Shown one piece after another: positions 47,225 to 57,790 of a stretch of DNA of 64,000 bases. The notes under the pieces were generated by a model. That model did no database searches. It saw nothing but the letters and a program-made list of their open reading frames with translations, and was not told where the DNA came from. How positions within the stretch are numbered: the first letter of the stretch is position 1; each line of letters begins with the position of its first letter. This stretch comes from Streptomyces sp. NBC_01754 (GTDB taxonomy: Bacteria; Actinomycetota; Actinomycetes; Streptomycetales; Streptomycetaceae). The position numbers and the translations under genes are program-made. The stretch spans positions 6,572,001 to 6,636,000 of the forward strand of contig NZ_CP109132.1 of NCBI RefSeq assembly GCF_035918015.1. Reading direction: 5' to 3'.

Positions 47225-47633
47225 CACGGGACTCCAGGGTGAGTGACGGCTGTGAGGGGCACGGCGGCGCACACGGCACGGGTGAACCGGCGCGCGGCGT
47301 GCTGGGGGTGCGTGTCGTGGTGCGCGGGTCCCGGGCGTGCGGGGCACGCCCGGACCGGGAAGGGGCGACGGACTCTGTCCCGGAGTCGCGTCTCACAAAA
47401 CCGCAGAACCGACGAGCGCTCCGGGTGGCTGCGTCACCAGGCCACCGGAGCCGGCGGGTGTGTTGCCCGCTCACATGAGGTTAACCGGCGGGTAATGAGC
47501 GCGCCAGCCCCGAAGTGCTGTGGATCGGCACACACTTCCGGCCGGGCGGCGTGAGGCGCTTTCGGGTGCCGTCCCGCCGCTCCCGCGCCGGAGCCGGACC
47601 GCACGGTCCGTGTGCGACGGTAGACTGAGCGTC
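47225..47633. other. Divergent intergenic region
   Basis: About 400 bases between the dehydrogenase and the HEAT-like gene. A near-palindrome TTAACC-GGC-GGGTAA at 47481-47495 is the only operator-like element; it could serve the TetR regulator or another factor. On the plus strand, TAGACT (47621-47626) is the -10 element of the next gene. No further ORF is supported. Confidence 0.35.
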
Positions 47634-48206
47634 ATGGACGAGGAGTCGCGCTCGCTGACGGACCGGCTGCGGGACGAGGCGGGAGGGTCCCCGCTCTTCG
47701 GCCGACTGCTCGCCACCCAGGACGACGAGGAGCTGGCCGCTGCCCTCACCGGTGCCGAACAGCCGCTGTGGGCGCGGGAGATCGCCGCGTTCCGGCTCGG
47801 CTCCCGGGGTGACCGCCGGGCTTTCGAGGCGCTGGTCCTCCTGCTCAACCACCGCGACCCCGAGCGCTGCGTCTCGGCCGCCCACGCGCTGCTGCTGCTC
47901 CGGGACCCGCGTACACCCCGGGCCGCCGCCGCGCTCGCCGCCAACACCCTGCGTACGGCCTACGCCCTGCACTCGGTGCGCCTGCTGACCGCGCTGCGCG
48001 CCCCGGAGTCCGTACCCGCCCTGATCACCACCCTCGACCGGCTGCTGGCCCCGGCCGAGCCGCACTGGCGGGTCGCCCTCGCGTGCGTGGAGGGCCTGGG
48101 CACCCTGGCCGACGACCGGGCCCGCCCGGTCCTTCAGGCGGCCCTGCCCCACCCCCGGCTGGGCCCGGCGGCGGCGGAGGCGCTGGGGCGGCTGCGGGCG
48201 GGGTGA
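47634..48206 (+). CDS. HEAT-repeat-like helical protein, leaderless
   Basis: A 190-residue protein of repeating Ala/Leu-rich helix pairs (LWAREIAAFRLGSRGDRRAFEALVLLL, CVSAAHALLLLRDPRTPRAA, SVPALITTLDRLL), typical of HEAT/PBS-lyase scaffolds; some databases may label such proteins adenylosuccinate lyase, but no lyase signature is visible. ATG 47634 follows the -10 hexamer TAGACT by exactly seven bases, so transcription likely starts at the A of the start codon. Function unknown; protein-protein interaction is likely. Confidence 0.75.
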   Translation: MDEESRSLTDRLRDEAGGSPLFGRLLATQDDEELAAALTGAEQPLWAREIAAFRLGSRGDRRAFEALVLLLNHRDPERCVSAAHALLLLRDPRTPRAAAALAANTLRTAYALHSVRLLTALRAPESVPALITTLDRLLAPAEPHWRVALACVEGLGTLADDRARPVLQAALPHPRLGPAAAEALGRLRAG

Positions 48207-48390
48207 GGGGGCGTACGGCGTGCGAGGAGAGCGCAGCCGACCGGCAACCCGTCACGGTGGGTTGCCAGATGTCAGCACGCTCGGCCCAGGCGAGTGTGCG
48301 GCCACGTCCGGCCTGCGGGCACGGAAGTATTCCGTACGGGAGGCGGTGCAGCCGAGTTGTGCTCTCTGCGCGTGCGGAACGTCGGCGCGG

Positions 48391-48930
48391 CTAGCCGAGG
48401 ATCTCGTCGTTGGAATCGAACTGATGTTGATCAACAGCGAGTGCCGGGAAGTGGTCCGTCTCCGCTCGCCCTGTGAGAACGGTCAGAAGGAAGGACGCGC
48501 ACTGAGCGTCGTGGTGTTCCCACAACGGCCCACGGCCCTCGTTGGACATGACCGTCCATTCGTCCGGTTCCTGTCCTGGCTTCACCAGCCAATACAGCAT
48601 GGCCCCTGTGCCCTCGATGTAGGCCCAGGGCAGTACCTCCGTACCGGACTCCTGGAGCTGAGCAGGCCTGGGCTCGACCTCCCACAGCTTCTTGAGGGTC
48701 TCGGCCCTTTCGGCTGCTTGCGCGAGCAGCTCGTAGTCGTCGTCCGGGCAGGCAGGATCCAGGAGCCAGACCGTCTCGCCGAAGACGCCTCCCCCGTACG
48801 TCTCGACAAGCTGTCGGTAATCGGTCGGCAGCGCGGCGCCGAGTGCCCGCTCGACGACCGGCCAGTCCCTGGAGCGGTGTGGACCGGAAGGCGTGACGAG
48901 CTCGGTGAGGCGTTTCACGGCGGGGTGCAT
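48391..48930 (-). CDS. SMI1/KNR4 (SUKH) family protein
   Basis: A 179-residue protein with the SUKH pattern: WPVVERALGAALPTDYRQLVETYGGGVFGETVWLL at 22-60 and a late YWLVKPGQEPDEWTVMSNEG. SUKH proteins are often immunity partners of polymorphic toxins, but no toxin gene is recognisable beside it. ATG 48930 is a conservative choice with a weak GAGA ribosome site. The frame stays open and codon-biased for 66 more codons upstream (to ATG 49128), so a longer protein or fusion with a remnant is possible. Confidence 0.78.
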   Translation of the reverse strand: MHPAVKRLTELVTPSGPHRSRDWPVVERALGAALPTDYRQLVETYGGGVFGETVWLLDPACPDDDYELLAQAAERAETLKKLWEVEPRPAQLQESGTEVLPWAYIEGTGAMLYWLVKPGQEPDEWTVMSNEGRGPLWEHHDAQCASFLLTVLTGRAETDHFPALAVDQHQFDSNDEILG

Positions 48931-48957
48931 GATCGTCTCTTTCTGCGCCGGGTCAGA

Positions 48958-49128
48958 TGCGTTTGGGACGTTCAGGACAGTGACGATGTTGGTCTTGCTG
49001 CCGCCTTCGTAGGGCGTGAGGCTGAAACCCTTGTAGCCCCGGGCTCCGACGGTCAGCCCGATCGGCACGACGTCGGTCGGTGGGGTCGTTCGTCCGTGGT
49101 ACCCGTCGTTCTTCCAGCATGCGGCCAA
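48958..49128 (-). pseudogene. Unidentified coding-like fragment fused in frame upstream of the SUKH gene
   Basis: In frame with the SUKH gene, codons from 49128 to about 48960 read MAACWKNDGYHGRTTPPTD, then VVPIGLTVGARGYKGFSL and YEGGSKTNIVTVLNVP. Third positions are nearly all G or C, so this looks like true coding sequence and not shadow. No family was recognised. It may be the C-terminal end of a lost gene (a toxin or a secreted protein) or a genuine N-terminal extension. Confidence 0.4.
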
Positions 49129-49194
49129 GCTGGAATCGGAGGCGGTCGAGCTGTACGTCTATGACACCCTGGCGGTCAACGGCCTCCTGCGGAC

Positions 49195-49385
49195 GGAGGA
49201 TCATGCGCGTGCGGTGTTCAGACAGTGGCGCCCCGCTCGCCTCGAAGGTCTCCTCCGTGCCGTCCGGCCGGAAGCCGGCCCGTTCGTGTAAGCGCCGGGC
49301 CCGAATGAGGGTACGCGCGCTGCCGGCGCAACCGGATCTCCGCCGCGGCCGCGCAGTCGGCGAGGGACATGGCGCGTATGCGCAC
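49195..49385 (-). pseudogene. GNAT acetyltransferase remnant
   Basis: From GTG 49385 a typical GNAT N-terminus is read (VRIRAMSLADCAAAAEIR). About 65 bases later, in another frame, a typical GNAT C-terminus appears (RARRLHERAGFRPDGTEETF, then EASGAPLSEHRTRMIL). The central acetyl-CoA-binding part is missing. This indicates a decayed gene with a large internal deletion. End coordinates are approximate because no stop is present in the expected place. Confidence 0.5.
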
Positions 49386-49465
49386 GCAGGGGGCGTACGC
49401 GGGGTGGGGCGTGCGGTCACGTGGTCCATCCTGGCGTACGCCCCCGATGTCGGGCCGCTTGTTTC

Positions 49466-51067
49466 TCAGCCGCGGAAGCCGAGCAGGCCGTGCAGGGTCA
49501 GGCCCCTGGTGGTCGCCCCCGTCTGCGTGGCCGCCTTCGTGCCGGCCTTCGCGGCGGACGCCGGTTCAGGGTCGGGGAGCGCGTCGCAGGCCGCGTCGGG
49601 GCCGCTGCCGCCGGAGCGGGGCAGAGTGCCGTCGGTGAGGTAGTCCACCAGGTACGCGTCCAGGCAGTCGTTGCCGCTCAGGCTGATGCCGTGGTTGCCG
49701 CCGTCCTCCTCGACGACCAGGCTCGACCCCTTGAGCTTGCGGTGCATGGCGAGGCCGCCCTCGTACGGCGTCGCCGCGTCGTCGGTGGCCTGGAAGAGCA
49801 GCGCCGGGGGCATCCGGTCGTTGGTCACCCGCACCGGCTTCAGCGGCGCGACCGGCCAAGTGGCACAGGGCGCGTTGTACCAGGTGTTGTTCCACGCCAT
49901 GAGCGGCGCCTTGCGGTGCGCCCGCGCGGTGTCGTTGCGCCAGGTGGTCCAGGAGCGGGGCCAGGCGGCGTCGCGGCACTGGACGGCCGTGTAGACGGAG
50001 TAGCCGTTGTCCCCGCTCGCGTCGACCGCCGCGAAGTCCTCGTACGCGGTGACCAGCGCGTCCTCGTCCGCGTCACGTACGTACGCGGCGAACGCCTCGG
50101 CCAGTTCCGGCCAGTAGCCGTTGTAGTAGCCGCCGGGCAGGAAGATGTCCTCCAGCTCGCTCGGGCCGACCGTGCCCGCCGCCGGGTGCTTCCGCACCGC
50201 GTCGCGCATCCGGTACCAGGCGGCCTCGACCTTCGCCGGGTCGGCGCCGAGCCGGTAGGTGGCGTCGTTCTTCGCGACCCACGCGGCGAACGCCTTGTGG
50301 CGCGCGTCGAAGGCGTAGTCCTGGCCGAGGTTGTCCTCGTACCAGACGCCGTCCGGGTCCACGATCGAGTCCAGCACCAGGCGTCGCACGCGCTCCGGGA
50401 ACAGCTTGGCGTAGACCGCGCCCAGATAGGTGCCGTAGGAGTAGCCGAAGTAGTTGATCTGCCGGGCGCCGAGGGCCTGACGGACCACGTCGAGGTCCTT
50501 CGCGGCGCTGACGCTGTCCATGTACGGCAGCACGTCGCCGTGCTTCTCGCCGCAGGCGGCGGCGAAGGACGCGGCCCGCTCCCGGTTGGTCCGCTCCTCC
50601 CGGAGGGTGCCGGGCACGCTGTCGGGGCGTACCGGGTCGAAGTGCCCCGGTACGCAGTCCAGCGCCGGGGTGCTCTCGCCGACCCCGCGCGGGTCGAAGC
50701 CGATCACGTCGTACTGGGCGGCGACCTTCGCCGGCAGCGCGGAGGCCACGAAGCCGGCCATCGAGAGCCCGCTGCCGCCCGGCCCGCCGGGGTTGACCAG
50801 CAGCGGCCCTTGAGAGGTCTTCGCTGTGTGCGGGATCCGGGTGAGGGCGAGCGTGACCTGGCGGCCTGACGGCTCGTCGTGGTCCAGGGGAGAGCGCACG
50901 GTCGAGCACTGCCGGGTCGGATGGGACGTCGTCCCGCAGGCCGTCCACTTCGGCGGGGCGGCGGCCCGAGGGGTCTGGGGCGAGGCGGACGCACCGGCCG
51001 GAACCGCGGTGACCAGCCCCGCGACCGTGGCGCCGACCGCGACCAGAATGCCTGCACGTTTCGTCAT
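49466..51067 (-). CDS. Secreted tripeptidyl aminopeptidase-like alpha/beta hydrolase
   Basis: A 533-residue exported serine peptidase of the Streptomyces Tap/SlpD-type group. Signal peptide 1-28 (PAGASA). The oxyanion region is LLVNPGGPGGSGLS; the nucleophile is in FGYSYGTYLG (about residue 205); the acid and base are expected in LLFQATDDAATP and EEDGGNHGIS near the C-terminus, inside the TAP-like C-terminal domain. GGGAGG lies 5 bases before ATG 51067. It removes N-terminal tripeptides or dipeptides outside the cell. Confidence 0.9.
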   Translation of the reverse strand: MTKRAGILVAVGATVAGLVTAVPAGASASPQTPRAAAPPKWTACGTTSHPTRQCSTVRSPLDHDEPSGRQVTLALTRIPHTAKTSQGPLLVNPGGPGGSGLSMAGFVASALPAKVAAQYDVIGFDPRGVGESTPALDCVPGHFDPVRPDSVPGTLREERTNRERAASFAAACGEKHGDVLPYMDSVSAAKDLDVVRQALGARQINYFGYSYGTYLGAVYAKLFPERVRRLVLDSIVDPDGVWYEDNLGQDYAFDARHKAFAAWVAKNDATYRLGADPAKVEAAWYRMRDAVRKHPAAGTVGPSELEDIFLPGGYYNGYWPELAEAFAAYVRDADEDALVTAYEDFAAVDASGDNGYSVYTAVQCRDAAWPRSWTTWRNDTARAHRKAPLMAWNNTWYNAPCATWPVAPLKPVRVTNDRMPPALLFQATDDAATPYEGGLAMHRKLKGSSLVVEEDGGNHGISLSGNDCLDAYLVDYLTDGTLPRSGGSGPDAACDALPDPEPASAAKAGTKAATQTGATTRGLTLHGLLGFRG

Positions 51068-51196
51068 ACGGCCTCCCGTGGTGGGGAATCGAGGCTGTGA
51101 GGGGTCACGGCCACGACCGCATGGTCCCCGGATCCCGGCACGGAAGGGCGGATTCCGGCAAGAGTTGACCCGTTTGGTCAGCGGGCGGTGATGCGG

Positions 51197-52243
51197 TCAG
51201 AGCAGGGTCAGCTGGGTGGGTCCGGACTCGTCCCGCAGCGCTCCCGGCGCCGGTGTGCCGGGAGCGGCGACGCGGCGGGCCTCGCCCCGGCGGGCGGGGC
51301 CGATGCCGTACTCGGCCGCCAGCTCGTGCACCCGGCGGGTGATGCGCCGCTGGTACCAGGTCGGCGCGTACGCCCCGTCCGCGTACAGCCGCTCGTAACG
51401 CCGCACCAGGTGTGGGTGGTGCTCGCCGAGCCAGGCCATGAACCACTCCCGGGCGCCCGGCCGCAGATGCAGGACGAGCGGGGTCACCGACTGCGCCCCG
51501 GCCTCGGCGACGGCCCGGACCGTGTCGCGCAGCTGGTCGGGGCGGTCCCCGAGGAACGGGACGACCGGCGCCATCAGCACCCCGCAGCCGATGCCGTGGT
51601 CCGCGAGCGTGCGCACGACGTCGAGGCGGCGCTCGGGCGAGGGGGTGCCCGGTTCGACCGTGCGCCACAGCTCGCGGTCGGTGAAGCCCACCGAGACGGA
51701 GATCCCGACCTCGGTGACCTCGGCGGCCTGCTTCAGCAGCTCCAGGTCGCGCAGGATCAGCGTGCCCTTCGTGAGGATGGAGAAGGGGTTGGCGTGGTCG
51801 CGCAGGGCGGTGATGATCCCCGGCATCAACCGGTAGCGGCCCTCCGCCCGCTGGTAGCAGTCCACGTTCGTGCCCATCGCGATGTGGGCGCCGTGCCACC
51901 GCGGGGAGGCGAGGTGGCGGGCGAGCAGTTCGCCCGCGTTGGTCTTGACGACGATCTGGGAGTCGAAGCCGAGACCGGTGTCCAGATCCAGATAGCTGTG
52001 GGTCTTGCGGGCGAAGCAGTACACGCAGGCGTGGGTGCAGCCCCGGTACGGGTTCACGGTCCATTCGAACGGCATCCGGGACGCCCCGGGCACCCGGTTC
52101 ACGATCGAGCGGGCGCGGACCTCGTGGAAGGTGATGCCCCGGAACTCGGGGGTGTCGAACGTGCGGGTCGTCACCGCGTCCGCGGCGAACAGGGCGCCGC
52201 TTTCTGTTTTTGTGGGGTTGTCGGCCAGATTGTCCCAGCGCAT
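51197..52243 (-). CDS. Radical SAM protein, Rv2578c family (SPL-like)
   Basis: A 348-residue radical SAM enzyme. The 4Fe-4S motif is CTHACVYC (Cx3Cx2C) in NPYRGCTHACVYCFAR, near residue 70. Later: GTNVDCYQRAEGRYRLMPGI, FSILTKGTLILRD, VSVGFTDRELWRTVEPGTP. Start ATG 52243 has GAGGAGG at a proper distance; a further in-frame ATG at 52282 lies inside the SOS box. The family resembles spore photoproduct lyase and is DNA-damage inducible in mycobacteria as I remember. Likely a DNA repair function. Confidence 0.9.
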   Translation of the reverse strand: MRWDNLADNPTKTESGALFAADAVTTRTFDTPEFRGITFHEVRARSIVNRVPGASRMPFEWTVNPYRGCTHACVYCFARKTHSYLDLDTGLGFDSQIVVKTNAGELLARHLASPRWHGAHIAMGTNVDCYQRAEGRYRLMPGIITALRDHANPFSILTKGTLILRDLELLKQAAEVTEVGISVSVGFTDRELWRTVEPGTPSPERRLDVVRTLADHGIGCGVLMAPVVPFLGDRPDQLRDTVRAVAEAGAQSVTPLVLHLRPGAREWFMAWLGEHHPHLVRRYERLYADGAYAPTWYQRRITRRVHELAAEYGIGPARRGEARRVAAPGTPAPGALRDESGPTQLTLL

Positions 52244-52274
52244 GGACACCTCCTCGGTGGTACTGCGCAGAGAA

Positions 52275-52290
52275 TAGAACACTTGTTCCC
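52275..52290. promoter_or_regulatory. SOS box (LexA site) upstream of the radical SAM gene
   Basis: The core GAAC-ACTT-GTTC (52277-52288) matches the actinobacterial LexA consensus GAAC-N4-GTTC. It is 32 bases before ATG 52243 on the minus strand, so it also faces the divergent SRPBCC gene. Confidence 0.65.
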
Positions 52291-52389
52291 TTGATCGTGC
52301 GCGGCACCGGCCGGGCCCGATTTTGAAGGCCGCACCGGAGGTGGTTGGCTCGGCACCGTCCCGTACAACCGAGTGCTGGAGGAGAAGGC

Positions 52390-52833
52390 ATGGCGCAGGT
52401 CGAGGCCACGACGGAGCGAACCATCGCGGCGGACCCGGAGGCGGTGTTCGACGCGCTGGCCGACTACAAGGAGGTCCGGGGCAAGATCCTCCCCGGGCAG
52501 TACAGCGAGTACGAGGTGCGCGAGGGCGGCGACGGCGAGGGCACCCTCGTGCACTGGAAGCTCCAGGCCACCAGCAAGCGGGTCCGCGACTGCCTGCTGG
52601 AGGTCACCGAACCCACCGACGGGCAACTGGTCGAGAAGGACCGGAACTCCTCGATGGTCACCACCTGGACCGTCACCCCGGCCGGCGAGGGGAAGGCCAG
52701 GGCGGTCGTCTCCACCGTCTGGAACGGCGCGGGAGGCATCGGAGGGTTCTTCGAGAGGACCTTCGCGCCCAAGGGACTCGCCCGGATCCACGACGAACTG
52801 CTCCAGAACCTGGCCGCCGAGGTCGAGAAGTAA
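52390..52833 (+). CDS. SRPBCC (START/Bet v1-like) family protein
   Basis: A 147-residue protein with the polyketide-cyclase/START fold: VEATTERTIAADPEAVFDALADYKEV at the start, GTLVHWKLQATSKRV in the middle and a long C-terminal helix (GLARIHDELLQNLAAEVEK). It has a hydrophobic cavity fold and no catalytic signature, so binding of a lipid-like or aromatic molecule is the safest guess. ATG 52390 with GGAGGAG upstream. Divergent from the SOS-box gene. AGTAAG/CTTACT flanks its stop. Confidence 0.82.
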   Translation: MAQVEATTERTIAADPEAVFDALADYKEVRGKILPGQYSEYEVREGGDGEGTLVHWKLQATSKRVRDCLLEVTEPTDGQLVEKDRNSSMVTTWTVTPAGEGKARAVVSTVWNGAGGIGGFFERTFAPKGLARIHDELLQNLAAEVEK

Positions 52834-53033
52834 GTCGCTTACTGACACTGCCGGTTCGCGACCGGCCTCACCGGAACGAGTGGTCTTTCCGGGACGGCCG
52901 GCCGCGCGCCGTAGCACCTCCCACCGGGGCATACACCCTCGGTGCGCGCCGCCCGCACGCCCGGTCGCGTTTGCCCCGCCTTACCGCCTGATGCGAGAAA
53001 TGGGCGGCGCAGGAGCGACGAGGGGAGCGTCAG

Positions 53034-55565
53034 GTGGTGGGTGGGATCACTCTGCTGAAGGACGAGCCGGACGGGCCCGGGGACAGCCGTCCCGGACCGG
53101 GCGGCGCGGACGGTACCGGGCCCGGGGGCACGGGCAGCCTGGCGGACGAACTCCTCGGGGCGGCCCGTGACGCACCGGCCGCGCCCGTCACCGCCCCTCC
53201 CGGGCCCCCGTCCGGCGGTCCCGCCGGCACCCCGGCCGACGGGGTCAGCCCGCGCCGGATCCGCCTGGTCTTCCTCGGCCTGATGCTCACCCTGCTGCTC
53301 GCGGCGCTCGACCAGATGATCGTCGCCACCGCCCTGCCGAAGATCGTCGGCGAGCTGCACGGCCTGGACAAGATGTCCTGGGCGGTCACCGCCTATCTGC
53401 TCGCCTCCACGATCGGGCTGCCGGTCTACGGGAAGCTCGGCGACCTCTTCGGCCGCAAGGGCGTCTTCCAGTTCGCGATCGTCGTCTTCGTCATCGGCTC
53501 CGCGCTCGCCGGCTGGTCGCGCACCATGGACGAGCTCATCGCCTTCCGGGCCGTCCAGGGCATCGGAGGCGGCGGACTCATGATCGGTGTGCAGGCGATC
53601 ATCGCCGACATCGTCCCGTCACGGGAACGCGGCCGCTACATGGGCCTCATCGGGGCCGTCTTCGGCCTCGCCTCGGTGGCCGGACCGCTGCTCGGCGGCT
53701 TCTTCACCGACCACGTCTCCTGGCGCTGGTGCTTCTACGTCAACGTGCCGTTCGGTCTGGTCACGCTCGCCGTCATCGCCGTCGTCCTGAAACTCCCCAA
53801 ACCGGCCGTCCGGCCCCGGCTCGACGTGCTGGGCGCGCTGCTGCTCGCCGTCGCGTCGACCTGTCTGGTGCTGCTCACCAGCTGGGGCGGCACCGAGTAC
53901 GCCTGGGGCTCGCGGACCATTCTCGGACTGGCCGCCGGAGCGGTCGGAACGGCCCTGCTCTTCCTCGTCGTCGAACACCGGGCCGCCGAACCCGTCATCC
54001 CGCTGCGGCTGTTCCGCGACTCGGTCTTCAACGTCACCTCGCTGGTGGGCGCGGTCGTCGGGGTCGCGCTCTTCGGGGCCGCCAGTTACCTGCCGACCTA
54101 CCTCCAGATGGTCGAGGGTGTCTCGGCCACCGAGTCGGGGCTGCTCATGCTCCCGATGATGGGCGGGATCGTCGTCGCCTCCGTCGTCTCCGGGCAACTG
54201 GTCTCCCGTACCGGCCGCTACCGCGTCTTCCCGCTGATCGGCGGTGCCGTCTCGGCCGTCGGCATGTGGCTGCTCTCCTTCCTCGACACCGGCACCACCC
54301 CGCTGGAGTACGGCGTCTGGCAGGCGGTCCTCGGCCTCGGGATCGGCCTCGGCATGTCCGTACTCGTGCTGGCCGTCCAGAACTCCGTACGGCCGTCCGA
54401 CCTCGGCAGCGCCACCAGCGCCCACAACTACTTCCGGCAGATCGGCGGCAGTGTCGGCGCCGCGATCTTCGGCACCCTGTTCGCGGGCCGTCTCGCGGAC
54501 GCGCTGGGAGCGCGGCTCCCGGCCGGGGCCGACCTGCCCGATCCGGCGTCGATCACCCCGCAGGCCGTCCACTCCATGGAACCCGCGCTGCGGGACGCCT
54601 ACATCCAGGCGTACGCCGACGCGATGCCCCGAATCTTCCTCTACCTCGTGCCGGTGCTCCTGCTCGGCCTGTTCCTCGCCTTCTTCCTCAAGGAGAAACC
54701 GCTGGTGTCCCACCACACCCCCGCCCCGGCCGCAGACCCCGCCACGCCCACCACCGCGATCCCGGCCGCCCGCCTCGACCCGGGCCCGCCCCAGCCCGGT
54801 CCGCCGCCCGGAGTCCCGGTCCGCGGCCGTGTCCAGCACTCCGACGGTACGAAGGTGGGCCGGGCCGCCCTCACCCTCGTCGACGGGCTGGGACGGCAGG
54901 CCGGACGAGGCGCGAGCGACGACGACGGACGGTACGCGCTGAGCGTGCCCGGTTCCGGTTCCTATGTCCTGATCGCCGCGGCTGGCGGGCACCAGCCCCA
55001 GGCCGTCAGCGTCACCGTCGGCGACCGGCCGGTCGATCTCGACGTGGTGCTCGGCGGCGCGGGACGGCTCGCCGGAGCGGTCCTCACCCCCGACGGCGCC
55101 CCGGTGCGCGATGCGGCGGTCACCCTCACCGACGTACGCGGCGAAGTCGTGGCCGGTACCCGGACCGGTCGCGAAGGCACCTACGTCATCGGAGAGTTGG
55201 TGGCCGGTGAGTACACGCTGGCGGCCAGTGCGCCGGCCTTCCGCCCCGCCGCGCTGCCGGTCAGCGTGCAGGCCGCCCGGGAGACCCGTCAGGACATCGA
55301 ACTGGCCGGCGGCGCGGTGCTGCGCGGTGTCGTACGGGCCCCCGGCGGCCGGGTGGTCGAGGACGCCCGGGTCACCCTGCTGGACGCGGCCGGCAACGTG
55401 GTCGACACCCACACCACGGGGCCCGACGGTTCGTTCCGCTTCGTCGACCTGTCGACGGGGGAGTACACCGTGATCGCCGCCGGATACCCGCCGGTCGCCA
55501 CCGTCCTCCAGGTCCCCGGAGGCGGACGCACCGAGCGGGACATCCAGCTGGGCCACGAGGACTGA
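53034..55565 (+). CDS. DHA2-type MFS exporter fused to three carboxypeptidase-regulatory-like repeats
   Basis: An 843-residue fusion. Residues 1-80 are a Gly/Pro/Asp-rich cytosolic tail. Residues 80-555 form the 14-helix MFS drug:H+ antiporter 2 type ([19 protein letters not shown]; loop [25 protein letters not shown]). After a Pro/Ala linker, three ~80-residue beta-sandwich repeats follow (about 592-672, 673-757, 758-843), each with the pattern G-x-V-x(4)DG...A.VTL.D..G...T..DG.Y.......G.Y.L.AA. The tail should face the cytosol if helix count is 14. GTG 53034. No adjacent regulator. The substrate is unknown. Confidence 0.88.
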   Translation: MVGGITLLKDEPDGPGDSRPGPGGADGTGPGGTGSLADELLGAARDAPAAPVTAPPGPPSGGPAGTPADGVSPRRIRLVFLGLMLTLLLAALDQMIVATALPKIVGELHGLDKMSWAVTAYLLASTIGLPVYGKLGDLFGRKGVFQFAIVVFVIGSALAGWSRTMDELIAFRAVQGIGGGGLMIGVQAIIADIVPSRERGRYMGLIGAVFGLASVAGPLLGGFFTDHVSWRWCFYVNVPFGLVTLAVIAVVLKLPKPAVRPRLDVLGALLLAVASTCLVLLTSWGGTEYAWGSRTILGLAAGAVGTALLFLVVEHRAAEPVIPLRLFRDSVFNVTSLVGAVVGVALFGAASYLPTYLQMVEGVSATESGLLMLPMMGGIVVASVVSGQLVSRTGRYRVFPLIGGAVSAVGMWLLSFLDTGTTPLEYGVWQAVLGLGIGLGMSVLVLAVQNSVRPSDLGSATSAHNYFRQIGGSVGAAIFGTLFAGRLADALGARLPAGADLPDPASITPQAVHSMEPALRDAYIQAYADAMPRIFLYLVPVLLLGLFLAFFLKEKPLVSHHTPAPAADPATPTTAIPAARLDPGPPQPGPPPGVPVRGRVQHSDGTKVGRAALTLVDGLGRQAGRGASDDDGRYALSVPGSGSYVLIAAAGGHQPQAVSVTVGDRPVDLDVVLGGAGRLAGAVLTPDGAPVRDAAVTLTDVRGEVVAGTRTGREGTYVIGELVAGEYTLAASAPAFRPAALPVSVQAARETRQDIELAGGAVLRGVVRAPGGRVVEDARVTLLDAAGNVVDTHTTGPDGSFRFVDLSTGEYTVIAAGYPPVATVLQVPGGGRTERDIQLGHED

Positions 55566-55570
55566 GCACC

Positions 55571-55617
55571 GGGCCGCGGGTGCGCCCGGCCTGCCCGGCC
55601 GCGTGGACCCGCGGCCC
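55571..55617. terminator. Convergent terminator after the MFS gene
   Basis: Eleven-base perfect arms GGGCCGCGGGT (55571-55581) and ACCCGCGGCCC (55607-55617) flank a 25-base GC-rich loop. The LysR gene ends at 55636 on the other strand. Confidence 0.5.
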
Positions 55618-55635
55618 CGCCGAGGCGCTGCCGGC

Positions 55636-56526
55636 TCAGCGCAGCGCCTCCTGGCGGACCAACCCCATCAGCGCCTTGGCCCCCGGGCTCAGACTCCGCG
55701 TCGGCGGAAGCACCACCACGCTCTCGTAGCCGGGCCGCGGCGCACCGGCGAACTCCGCCACCGCCAGCCCGCGCGCCTCCGGCTTACGGGAGAAGTGGTG
55801 CGGCACCACGGCGATGCCGAGCCCCTCGTGCACCAGCTCCAGCAGGCTGTGTACGTCGTTGACCTCCAGCGCCACCGTGCGCCGTACGCCCGCGACGGCG
55901 AACGCCTCGTCGGCCGCCCGCCGCGGCCCCCAGTCCGGGTGGAAGTCGATGAAGGACTCGCCGCGCAGCCCGGCCCACTCCACCGGCGCCCCGCCCCCGA
56001 ACCGGTGCCCCGGCTCGCACAGCACCACCATCCGCTCCCGCGCGAGCGGCAGCAGTTCACCCCGCCACTCCGGAGGGCTGACGGTGGCCGCGAAGGCCAG
56101 GTCCAGCCGCCCGCCCGCCACCCCCTCCAGCAGGCTGGACGTGCCCTCCTGGCGCAGCCGGATCTCCATCTGCGGGTGCTCCCGGCGGAAGGCCGCCAGC
56201 AGCCGGGCCGGGCTGACCCCGGCCACGCACTGCTCGACCCCCAGCGTCAGCGTGCCGCGCAGCAGCCCCCGTACGGCGTCGACCGCGTCCCGTGCCGCCC
56301 GTGCCCCCGCCAGGGTGCGCTCCGCCTCCACGAGCAGTGCCTGCCCCGCCTCCGTCAGCCGCACCGTGCGCGTGGTGCGGCTGAAGAGGGGCGTCCGCAG
56401 CTCGTGCTCCAGGGCCCGCACCGACGCGGAGAGCCCGGACTGGGAGACGGCGAGCCGCTCGGCCGCGCGGGTGAAGTGCCGCTCCTCGGCGACGGCGACG
56501 AAGTGCTCCAGCTGGCGCAGTTCCAT
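55636..56526 (-). CDS. LysR-family transcriptional regulator
   Basis: A 296-residue LysR protein with the N-terminal winged helix (MELRQLEHFVAVAEERHFTRAAERLAVSQSGLSASVRALE) and an effector domain from about 90. It is divergent to an aldo/keto reductase, its likely target. ATG 56526 has no Shine-Dalgarno; TAGATT lies eight bases before it on the minus strand, so the mRNA is probably leaderless. The palindrome GATTG-AG-CAATC (56527-56538) abuts the start and could be the autoregulatory site. Confidence 0.9.
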   Translation of the reverse strand: MELRQLEHFVAVAEERHFTRAAERLAVSQSGLSASVRALEHELRTPLFSRTTRTVRLTEAGQALLVEAERTLAGARAARDAVDAVRGLLRGTLTLGVEQCVAGVSPARLLAAFRREHPQMEIRLRQEGTSSLLEGVAGGRLDLAFAATVSPPEWRGELLPLARERMVVLCEPGHRFGGGAPVEWAGLRGESFIDFHPDWGPRRAADEAFAVAGVRRTVALEVNDVHSLLELVHEGLGIAVVPHHFSRKPEARGLAVAEFAGAPRPGYESVVVLPPTRSLSPGAKALMGLVRQEALR

Positions 56527-56643
56527 GATTGAGCAATCTATGCGATGAATCCCAGCGGAATCTCCTGTTGGACCGCTGGATCGTTCTCCGTCAGGCTGGG
56601 ATTCCGCCGGAACCGGCCCCGATCCCTCCCGTGGAGTGCCCGT
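56527..56643. promoter_or_regulatory. LysR/aldo-keto reductase divergent promoter
   Basis: A 117-base divergent region. GATTG-AG-CAATC (56527-56538) and an AT-rich stretch up to 56575 are candidate LysR contacts. GGAG at 56626-56639 (TGGAGTGCCCGT) is the ribosome site of the reductase. Confidence 0.4.
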
Positions 56644-57645
<1,002 letters not shown>

Positions 57646-57790
57646 CCCCCAGCGGCAATGGACTGGACCACTGACGGACCCGGGTCGGCGTGGCCCGGGT
57701 CCGCCGCGGCGCGTACGGTGATGCGGCACGAAGATCTTCCGGCGCGAAGGGTGCCAGGAAGGACCGCCACCAGCGACAGGACCGTTTTCC

